From: Ovis canadensis
Lineage: Eukaryota > Chordata > Mammalia > Artiodactyla > Bovidae
DNA: 64,000 nt
Direction: 5' to 3'
NCBI RefSeq assembly: GCF_042477335.2
Contig: NC_091255.1
Coordinates: forward strand, 44,246,501 to 44,310,500
Shown here: piece after piece, positions 55,691 to 64,000 of the stretch
How positions within the stretch are numbered: position 1 is the stretch's first letter
Layout: every line of letters starts with the position of its first letter
Translations under genes and position numbers: made by a program
Notes under the pieces: generated by a model
Seen by the model: the letters and a program-made list of their open reading frames with translations, nothing else
The model's database searches: none
Told to the model about the DNA's origin: nothing

Positions 55691-56361
55691 CTGCTCTCAC
55701 GGCATCTAGGTGGTAAAGAGCAGGGGTACCTTCCAAGAGGCCTGAGGTGGGGACGGGTCGCCACCTGTGTAAGACTCACTGAAGCTGCATTCTGCTCATC
55801 CACGAACACTGGCCTTTCCTGTTATTAGGGTCACAGGTGAAATAGCTGGTTGTGATGATTGAGAAGATTGCTTTGAGTCTGAATTACTGGTTACACCAAG
55901 ACTCTGAGGCTGTTTTCCCTTTTATTCTCTTGTTCTTTTTGGTGCATTGAGAAGGTGAGTGGTGCTTGAAATAAGGGATCAGTAAGAACTCAGCTCCATG
56001 TTTGAAGGTATTAGGGCTGGGAATGGTAGGGAGATGCTCTTGGGGCCTCCATGGAGGTCCCAGATGTCCCCCATCTCTACCCCGTTGCTACGCTTATCTG
56101 TCACTGCGTCCAGCACAACTCAGGGTGTGTCTGTCTCTCTCCTCTCTTCTCTGGCTACCCTTGTTCTAGACTCTTCCTCTGTCAGCAAAGGAGACTGTAT
56201 CTGTTCTTTGCTGTCCAAGGCAGCTTTGGGGAGAGGGGCCTGTTCTCATCTCCTGGTTCTTTCCAGCCACGAGTGGGAACATGCAACAGCAATTATCTCC
56301 AACCAGCTGGAGCAACCAGGCCCAGGGCTGACTACTACTAGAGAGGCACTGTGGGAACAGT
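55691..56361. other. Single-copy DNA, no recognised feature
   Basis: Two overlapping + strand frames (55998-56384 and 56051-56341) lack recognisable domains; the first runs into a MIR. Confidence 0.4.
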
Positions 56362-56470
56362 TATTATTCATTGCTTACAGATGAAGATACTGAGGCATGA
56401 GAGCTTAGCTTACCCAAAGTCACAGAGCCAGTGTTTGAGCCCAGATACTCTGACTCAAGACCCCGCGCTC
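56362..56470 (-). repeat. MIR SINE, antisense
   Basis: The inverted MIR signature is seen as 'cagatgaagatactgaggca' and 'cacagagccagtgtttgagc'. Confidence 0.75.
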
Positions 56471-56879
56471 TGCCTGCCATGACTCTGCCCTCCGTCACGG
56501 CTCCTCACCCTGTATACCACGGAAACTGGGGGGCCAAAGGCCTAAAATGCCTGGTGCCTCTTTTATTAAAGAAAGTCTTACGCAATTCAGTTCTAACAGC
56601 ACTGACCATAACAAAGTGATTCTTAGACCCTCAGTCGGCCCTTCCACGGCATCTCTGAAGACCTGCTGAGTACCTGGCCCGCCAGTGGGAGCGCTTTACC
56701 GTTGCCTTGGGTGCCGTGTCATGCCTTGAGCATATTTAGTCGAGAGCCCCTACTGTCTGCCTCCTATCAGCAGCCCTTCTCCAGCATATTCAGCTGAAGT
56801 TTTGGTAGCTCGTCTTCCCCTGTGTGCCACACTGCTGGGGCCTGGTGCGTATGGACTCCGTTTTGTGTACCTATTCTGG

Positions 56880-57118
56880 GATTACTTTGGCGGGTGGGGG
56901 TCCTCACTGCAGTACACAGGCTTTCTCTAGTCTTGGTGCCTGGGGGCTTCTCCCGTTTCAGAGCACAGGCTCTAGAGCACGTGGGCTTCGATCGTTGCGC
57001 CCCACAGGTTCAGTTGCCCAGCAGCACATGGGATCTTAATTCCCCGACCAGGCTCAAACTCGTGTCCCCTCTGTTGGAAGGCGGATTCTTAACCGCTGGA
57101 CCACCAGGGAAGTCCCAG
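56880..57118 (-). mobile_element. CHR-type SINE, antisense
   Basis: Inverted CHR ending in 'gctggaccaccagggaagtc'. A 159-codon + strand frame crosses it and is not a gene. Confidence 0.87.
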
Positions 57119-57404
57119 GAACACTGGGATATTAAGAAAGGCCATCAGGAACTTTATTTGCAAGAAGGCTTACAGGAGACTTCTGTGAGAGAAGATGAGG
57201 GTTTTTTTTTGAGGTTGAGATCAGAGGCCCGAGACAGTGGGGTAATTCCAAAGGCCCCTGTGGCAGTCGGACCCATGAGACTAAAACCAGGAGCTGCCTA
57301 AAAGAGCAGGAGTCCCTGGGGTCCTCGGCAGGGCAGGAGCCTAGAGTCAGGACGCCACCCCTACACAAGACTTCTGAGAAAACAAGAACTACAGTGCAAC
57401 CCTT

Positions 57405-57530
57405 TGTAACAGTCCTATCCAACAGAATTTTCTGTGATGACTGTCCAACATGGTAGCCACCAACCACGTGACATGTGACACTTGGACTATAGATAGGAGG
57501 CTGAGGAACTGACTTTTTAAATTTTATCAT
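57405..57530. mobile_element. hAT-Charlie-type MITE fragment
   Basis: The sequence 'aacatggtagccaccaacca' and 'ctgaggaactgactttttaa' put it in the same class as the elements at 8611 and 35846. Confidence 0.6.
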
Positions 57531-57852
57531 TATTTCCTATGAGGTCATTTACGTGAATTCAGTACTATTGAAGGGTGCAGTTTTATGACTTTCTGTACAG
57601 CCTTGGCACTCCTGGAGGAGCAGAAGCGGTGGTTACGGAGTTCAGGAGGGGGTTGGCCATTAGAGGCCTCAGCCTTAAGCCAATTGGTTAAAATATATAT
57701 CTCACCCTGGAGAGAACATGGGCACTAAAGTCAGACAGACCCAGGATCCAGACAGATCCTGGCTCTTGGGCTAGTTTCCTTTGAACATTAAGGGATTAAG
57801 GATTAAACTGGACAACAAATGTAAATTGCCTGATCAGAGCTGTTTGCACTTG

Positions 57853-57972
57853 GGGATTCCCTGGTGATCCAGTGGTTAGCAGAGCTTTCACTGCTGGGGT
57901 CCCAGGTTCACTCCGTGGTAGGGAACTGAGATTCCACAAGTCATGTGATGCAGCAAAAAAAAAAAAAAAAAA
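57853..57972 (+). mobile_element. CHR-type SINE, sense, with poly(A) tail
   Basis: Head 'ggggattccctggtgatcca' and an A tail of about 18. Confidence 0.88.
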
Positions 57973-57973
57973 G

Positions 57974-58300
57974 GACTTCCCTGGTGGCACAGTGGATAAG
58001 AATCCTCCTGCTAATGCAGGGGACATGGGTTCGATTCCTGGTCCAGGAAGACCCCACATGCTGCAGGGCAACTATGGCCGTGCGCCACAACTTCTGAACC
58101 CACATTCTAGGGCCTGCTGAGCCACAGCTGAGCCCGGGGGCTGTGACTACTGAAGCCTGTGTACCTGGAGCCTGTGCTCCACAGAGCAGACCCCGCAGTG
58201 GGAAGCCCACGCACCACAGTGAAGAGTAGCCCGTGCTCGCCACGACCAGAGGAAGCCCCCTCACAGCAACAAAACCTCAGTGCAACCAAAATGATAAAGA
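57974..58300 (+). mobile_element. CHR-2-type SINE, sense, in tandem with the previous one
   Basis: It begins directly at the poly(A) tail of the preceding SINE (ggacttccctggtggcacag), with a perfect box B (GGTTCGATTCC near 58028), and so probably used that tail as its target. Confidence 0.9.
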
Positions 58301-59578
58301 AGAAAAAAAAAATTTTTTTAAGTGGTCCCTGAAGAGCAGCATTAGCAGCCCTTGGAATCTTTAAAAAATAAAAATAAAAAAAAGAGTTGTTCCTGCTCAA
58401 ATGCCCACCTCTTCTCTTCTAGCACTGTGCTCCCCCACTGCTGGGGGTCCTCACTTCTACCCCAGGCCTTGTCTCTACTTCCTGGATGTTCACACAGAAA
58501 GAAGACAGAACAGTCACCATCCTCTGCCAGAACTGGGTGTGTGCCTCACACCAAGACAGAAAACAAATGATTGGGATGGGCATATCATCATCCTGGCAGG
58601 TCTCTGGCGGCATCCTGAAGACTTGAAAAGGACAGGAAACACCCAGATACCTCATCTCACCCCAACAGATGCGCTGGGAAGAGGCCCTACCAATGGGAGG
58701 GTCCAGTCCTCGAAGTGTTGGGGATGAGGCCAGTTCTCCCCTTGTCTGGGAGGCCAGGGTGTGGCTGGAGACCTGGATGCCAGAGCTCCACATCCCAGGG
58801 TAAGCTGGGGAAGAACATGGAGACTGCATCCCAACCCTAGAATAGGAGCTAGAGAGGAGAGGGGGAGAGGGTGGTGGGCTGCCCACCTGCCACCCCTACC
58901 CTCTCCCTTGGGCATTGCCAGCTGGAGGGTTAAGCTTCCTTCCTCCTAACACACCGCTTGAGTGAGGAGTGAGTGTCCCTTGACCTCAGGGCACATTCCA
59001 GAATGAGGTCACAGCCAAGAATAGGACTGGGGAAACCCTGCCCTCCATCCTGCCTGTATTAATCACGTACTCCCAGAGCCAGAGGGAGACCTCAGACTCC
59101 TTGGAGAGGTGGGAGAAGGAGGAGGGGACAGTGTCAGGAAGCAGAGCTGGGAAAAAGGAGGGAAGACTGCAGAGGAGCCCCTTCACACCCTTGCAGTTGT
59201 CCGGCGCACCACAAGGCCCTTGGTCCCAGGGTCACTTGCTCATCCAGTGAATTCTTCTGGAGCTCTGTGAGCTGGGGCTGCAGGCCTCCCAGAGCCCTAA
59301 GCAGTGACTCCGGCCAGGGAACAGTGCAACAGGGAGACAGAAACTTGGGGAAGAGGGTTCGTGCAGCCTGGGGACAATGGAGGCACCCAAGGAGCTGAGT
59401 CTTGCAGGATGAGCAGGCTCAGGAGTCTAGGCCACGGCCGCTCTTGCGTGTGACAGAAATATCACGTGACATGTAGGATCATACGCATGGGGTGGTGCAC
59501 GTGAGGCTGACGAGAGGCGGGCTCTCTGGAGACATCCGAGTTCCTGATGGGGTTCCACACTGCCCAGCCCAGAGCTCT
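58301..59578. other. Single-copy DNA, no recognised feature
   Basis: GC-richer than average. Several overlapping frames exist at 58401-58949 on both strands, with no recognisable domain. Confidence 0.4.
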
Positions 59579-60522
59579 GTGTGTGTGGGGTGTGTGTGTG
59601 TGTGTGGGGTGTATGTGTGGGGTGTGGGGTGTGTGTGTGTGGGGTGTGTGTGTGTGGGGTGTGTGGGGGTGTGTGTGGGGGGTGGGGGGGTGTGTGCGTG
59701 GGGTGTGTGTGTGGGGGTGTATGTGTGTGGGGTGTGTGTGTGTGTGTGTGGTGTGTGTGTGGGGTGGGTATGTGTGTGTGTGTGTGTGGTGTGTGTGTGT
59801 GTGTGGTGTGTGTGTGGGGTGGGTATGTGTGTGTGTGTGTGGGGTGTGTGTGTGTGTGTGGTGTGTGTGTGTGGTGTGTGTGTGGGGGTGTGTGTGTGTG
59901 TGGTGTGTGTGTGTGGTGTGTGTTTGGGGGGTGTGTGTGGGGTGTGTGTGTGTGTGTGTGGTGTGTGTGGGGTATGTGTGTGGGGGGTGTGTGTGTGGGG
60001 GGGTGTGTGTGTGGTGTGTGGGGTGTGTGTGTGTGGGGTGTGTGTGGGTGTGTGTGTGTGGGTGTGTGGTGTGTGTGTGGGTGTGTGGTGTGTGTGTGTG
60101 TGTGGTGTGTGTGTGTGGTGTGTGTTGTGTGTGGTGTGTGGGGGGGGTATGTGTGTGTGGTTTTGTGTGGCGTGTGTGTGTGTGTGGTGTGTGTGGGGGG
60201 TATGTGTGTGGGGGGTGTGTGTGTGGGGTGTATGTGTGTGGGGTGTGTGTGTGTGGTATGTGTGTGGGGTGTGTGTGTGGGGGGTGTGTGTGTGTGTGGA
60301 GTGTGTGTGTGGTGTGTGTGTGTGGTGTGTGTGGGGGGGGGTGTGTGGGGGTGTGTGTGTGTGTGTGGTGTGTGTGTGGGGTATGTGTGTGGGGGGTGTG
60401 TGTGTGGGGGGTATGTGTGTGTGGTTGTGTGTGGGGTGTGTGTGTGGTGTGTGTGTGTGGTGTGTGTGGTGTGTGTGTGGGGGGGGTGTGTGTGTGGGGT
60501 GTGTGTGTGGGTGTGTGTGGGG

Positions 60523-60555
<33 letters not shown>

Positions 60556-60908
60556 GTGTGTGGGGGTGTGTGTGTGGTGTGTGTGTGGTGTGTGTGTGGG
60601 GTGTGTGTGGGGGGTGTGTGTGTGTGTGTGTGGTGTGTGTGTGTGTGGTGTGTGTGTGGGGTATGTGTGTGGGGGTGTGTGTGGGGGGGTGTGTGTGTGG
60701 TTGTGTGTGGGGTGTGTGTGTGTGGTGTGTGTGTGGGGTATGTGTGTGGGGTGTGTGTGTGTGTGGGGTGTGTGTGTGGGGTGTGTGTGGTGTGTGTGTG
60801 TGGTGTGTGTGTGTGTGTGCGGTGTGTGTGGTGTGTGTGTGTGGTGTGTGTGGTGTGTGTGTGTGTGGTGTGGGTGTGGTGTGTGTGGTGTGTGTGTTGT
60901 GTGTGTGT
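59579..60908 (+). repeat. GT/G-rich satellite (VNTR), 1.33 kb, with higher-order repetition
   Basis: The + strand is almost only G and T: GT runs interrupted by G runs of 3-8 and rare ATG or TT variants. Blocks recur: GGGGTGGGTA at 59761 and 59816 (55 bp apart), and a longer block at about 59959, 60185, 60366 and 60646, with 60361-60390 identical to 60641-60670. Dense G runs could form G-quadruplexes. Frames of up to 569 codons in several phases arise because the sequence can hardly make a stop codon; they are not proteins. Confidence 0.97.
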
Positions 60909-60939
60909 GACATGCAGGGAGAAACAGCATAGCATGAGC

Positions 60940-61065
60940 ACAAGGAGCCTACAAATCAGGCTGCCTTGGTTCAAATTTTGGCTCTGTCCCTTAATGGCTG
61001 GGTGATCTTGGGCAAGTTTCCTATCCCCTCTCACCTCAGTTTTCCCACCTACAAAACAGCATTCT
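60940..61065 (+). repeat. MIR SINE
   Basis: The sequence 'ggctgggtgatcttgggcaa' and 'ctcagttttcccacctacaa' are typical MIR. Confidence 0.8.
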
Positions 61066-61989
61066 GTCTCCCACGTTCGTGATGGAGATGACAAGAGGAG
61101 ACACCGGGTGCCTGGACTGTGCAGCCAGCCACTCAAGCTGAAGTTTCAGCAGGACAGTTGGACGCAGGGCACCCTCCCCAGCCTGAGGGAATGGCTCTGC
61201 GGCTGTGTGCTTATTCTCCCCCTTTCTTCATCAGGTTCTGCCCCTAGTCCCCGCTCTCTGGCCCCACTATCCAGGGGATGACATCAGACTATGGAGCAGC
61301 TGGGCAGACAATGGAACAGAGTGTCCTAGGAGATCAGAGGTGCTGGGGGAGGCAGAGGGTGGAAAAAGCCAAGCTGCCATGCCCCAGAGGCCTCAGGGCT
61401 GGTCTGGAGACAGCCAGCACCAGAACAAGCCTCTGAAAAGGCAAATGGAAAGACCAGAGGAGCATTACAGGGGGTGGGGGCGCAGACAACAGATGCTAGG
61501 AGGGGAGGAATGAATGTCCAGTGTAGACAGGAAAGCAGGTGAATCTCACTTCAGACCTGAAGGAGGACTCAACCCCCCTATGGCCTGGGGCCAAATCTCC
61601 CAGTGGGGCAGCCTCTCGAGGTCACCTGGCAACCAGGCCCTGGGATTTCAGTTCATCCTGCACTGAGCACCTTTCAGAAGTCAGTTCCTGTGAAGGCCTG
61701 GGTAACAGAGCAAGACACACAGACCAGTTTCAAGGACAGAAAGCAAATGCCATGTGGTAGGTCCACAAGGATGATTGATTCTATACCACCATTTCCCCAG
61801 GTACAAATTCCAAATCAGCCTGTGTGGAGCAGTCAGTTCTGAGCAGCAGAATACAATATTTGAAACTATCTGGTCTCTGAGCCTGCAAAAGCCGAGATCT
61901 GGATGGAAGAGCAAGGGGAGGGCTTAGGTCCTGGGGCCTGCTCTCAGCCAGGGAGCTCCTGAGGGCATGGAGGGGGCCCAGGGGCAGCC
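61066..61989. other. Single-copy DNA, no recognised feature
   Basis: No gene or clear repeat is visible. Confidence 0.4.
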
Positions 61990-62160
61990 ATCTGTGCCAG
62001 GTTCTGTTTTCTAGGCTTCACAGTTTGACACGTAATAGGATCAAACTCCCCAAGTCTCCATGAAGTGTTCTGCTGTACAGATGCGGAAACCGAGGCCCAG
62101 AGAGATGGCAGATACGTGTTAGAGCCCAGATTCAGTCTTAGGTGGGTCTGACTCCGCAGG
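61990..62160 (-). repeat. MIR SINE, antisense
   Basis: The core 'gatgcggaaaccgaggccca' is preceded and followed by diverged inverted MIR. Confidence 0.75.
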
Positions 62161-64000
62161 CTGGGCCTTCTCACCCCACCAAGGTGGGGCTGGAGTGTGA
62201 CGGGGACCCTAAGTCTGTGGCTATAGTCAGCAGCGAGCCTGTGAGAGGAAGCCTGAGACTGGACCCCTGAGTCTCACACCTCCGCCACACAGTCACAGGC
62301 TCAGCCCCACATCTACGCAAGCGGAGGGGAGTGGGGAGGTGACAGATGCCGGCGTGCGGGCACTTGCCTCCTCAGGCTCGAAGGTGATGTGCTATTGTTA
62401 GGGCACCTGGACCTAGAAGCAGCTACAATAGTATATCCCCACTCTGAGGGAGGGTGAGGAGCCAAGTCCTCACTCCCAGGTTTCAAGGCCTGCATGGGTG
62501 GGTCCTGAGCCTGTGCTCACACCTTCTTGGTTAATGTCTGTGCTCAGCATTTCTTGGTGGTGACCTGAAGCTCATATTCCTTTGGCCTCTCCTCCCTCTC
62601 AGGGAGCAGCTTGTCTTCTTGATCCCAACCCCTCCTTACTGCAGGGAATTGTCTCTAAAGAGGGACTGGCCTGACTGGGCTGAACTGAGCCTGAATTCTT
62701 CCTCTGGGCTGTGGCCCGGAAAGACCAGAGAAATGCATAGGGATCAGGTGTCCCTCGTGCTGAGCTGGCTTCCAGCCTAGGGGACAGACAAGCTGGGGTC
62801 ATGCCCTGGCTGCAGGCTCCTGAGCACATCTCTGGGAAGGGGGGCAGCCAGGAGCCCCTGAGACCAAAGGTGCTGCTGCCGCAGCCTGGAAACCTGATCA
62901 CATGCTCTGAGCACCCAAGGCTTTGCGATCAGGCCTTGCCCAGAGACCCCCCTAGGGAGTCACAGCCAGACAGGAAGGTCCCCCTGCCCACTCCTGTCTC
63001 CCCCACTTTCACGGCCCTAAATTCATCAACAGCGGGGTCTGGAATGCACCTTGGCCCACTGTGCTATTGTGAGGAGGCGGGGGACTGAACTGAGATACAA
63101 AGCAGTTGCTTCCACCCCATGCCTTCCTGCCCAAGTTCCTGGGTGAGTCACCTGGCCTCAGCTCTCCTGTGCCTAATGCACAAAGCTCCAGGGGGCACCG
63201 CAGTAAGGAGTCATGGCACTGCAAAATGGGCCAAGTGTTAGCAGTGTCTCTCCATCACTCAAATGGGATCCGGTTGGCTAGATTCCCCCTGTGCTCCCCC
63301 CAAGGTAGGTCACCAAAGCAAATGACACTGCCCACCACTCCCCTCTCCCACCTACGCATTAGCCCAAGTGAATCACACAGGAAGGGCTGTCGATACTATG
63401 GGCTTTTAATTGGTATCTTCCCCCTACATTTGAGGAAGAAATGAGAATCCCCCACAATGATCTTCTTCAGCTTTGGAGGGGCATGGACATAATGAAGGCT
63501 GAGGAGGATTGAAGAGGGGTAGATGAAGAGCTGACAGTGGCTTTCTCAAATCCTAAATCTAGTAGTGGGCTAGCGGACTTGTCCTGGAAGTCCAGAAACA
63601 GAAATCAACAAGCTGCCACATCCTCAAACTGGCCCTCCCAGTCCACACCTAGAGTCTCCCTCTAGGCCCCTGCAGCTCCAGAGACCACCACCAGATGGGA
63701 GCATTGAGCAGCATTCCTTTCCCTTCCCAAGCCTACCTCCTGGTCTTCCCTCTTTCCTTCTTTTACCAACCCACTTCCTTGCCTTGCTTTTCCTCTTCCT
63801 TTATTTCTCTTCCCATCAGAACAGACCCTGGGGCTTCTATTGACTTTGTGTCTGAGGAAGCGAGTGGCAACTGAGAGCACACTATGTGTTAAAGGGATCT
63901 TTTGCCAGCTGGGAGCACCAGCCATTTATCTGCTTCTGGGAGAGCCCTGGGATCTGGACATTCGTGTTCAGTCACTGTGAGCTGGGCAGTAGCTAACGTC
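62161..64000. other. Single-copy DNA to the window end
   Basis: No exon is recognised. In human the next gene past the TOB1 3' end is WFIKKN2, in convergent orientation; if order is conserved, its 3' end could lie at or just beyond this edge. No coding exon of it is visible here. Confidence 0.4.

Noticed and set aside
58401-58949. Cluster of overlapping frames on both strands
   Set aside because: No conserved motif, and mutual overlap in opposite strands suggests composition only.
59427-61136. Very long open frames (461-569 codons) in several phases on both strands, giving His/Thr/Pro or Cys/Val repeats
   Set aside because: They follow from a GT/G-only satellite that can hardly form stop codons; several frames are open at once and there is no codon bias or domain.
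62161-64000. Possible 3' end of a WFIKKN2-like neighbour on the minus strand
   Set aside because: The position fits human gene order, but no exon, domain or convincing poly(A) arrangement is visible, so it is not annotated.
1-64000. CRISPR arrays, operons, phage or bacterial mobile systems
   Set aside because: The sequence is ruminant nuclear DNA; the tandem repeats seen are microsatellites, SINE tails and a satellite, none with a repeat-spacer structure.

Overview
The window is nuclear DNA from a ruminant, most likely a bovid (cattle, sheep, goat or a relative). The evidence is the density of ruminant-specific repeats: BovB (RTE-clade) LINE fragments, Bov-tA/Bov-A2 SINEs in both orientations, and cetartiodactyl CHR-type tRNA-Glu SINEs. 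These lie among older mammalian MIR, L2, L1, MLT1, hAT and Tigger remnants. The repeats cannot settle the species.

One protein-coding gene is clearly supported: TOB1, on the + strand, at about 40.8-44.7 kb. It has a CpG-island promoter with CCAAT, GC, CRE-like and TATA elements, a non-coding exon 1 (to 41090), one intron (41091-42758), and an exon 2 that carries the whole 342-codon reading frame (42900-43928) and an AU-rich 3' UTR ending near 44.69 kb. A second promoter-like cluster lies 1.1 kb upstream (39.57-39.69 kb), with a CRE-like site and two CCAAT + GTTGCTA modules about three helical turns apart. It may be an alternative TOB1 start or belong to a divergent non-coding transcript.

Layout: 1-4.5 kb, a BovB end and old MIR/L2 pieces. 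4.5-5.7 kb, an antisense L1 broken by a SINE fragment and an inverted duplicate of the flanking DNA. 5.7-20 kb, mixed unique sequence, SINEs and BovB copies, including a 1.67 kb copy with a target-site duplication at 14.45-16.12 kb. 20-24 kb, a dense nest of SINEs, antisense L1 and MLT1 with a long (TGC)n tract. 24-35 kb, L2 and about 3.6 kb of decayed antisense L1, then a BovB end. 35-39.5 kb, MLT1, hAT and SINEs, then AT-rich DNA without visible features. 39.5-44.7 kb, TOB1. 44.7-59 kb, SINEs, a BovB fragment and a Tigger-type MITE in single-copy DNA. 59.6-60.9 kb, a 1.33 kb GT/G-rich satellite with higher-order repetition. 61-64 kb, mostly single-copy sequence.

The window is therefore TOB1 plus flanking intergenic DNA. 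In human, TOB1 lies between SPAG9 and WFIKKN2; no exon of either is visible here. Nothing resembles a new protein system. The items most worth checking are the inverted duplication at 4.5-5.0 kb, the tandem promoter modules at 39.6 kb, the satellite at 59.6 kb and the inverted SINE pair with (TGC)n at 22.6 kb. Repeat names come from recognising sequence by eye, and most repeat boundaries are accurate to about 10-30 bp.
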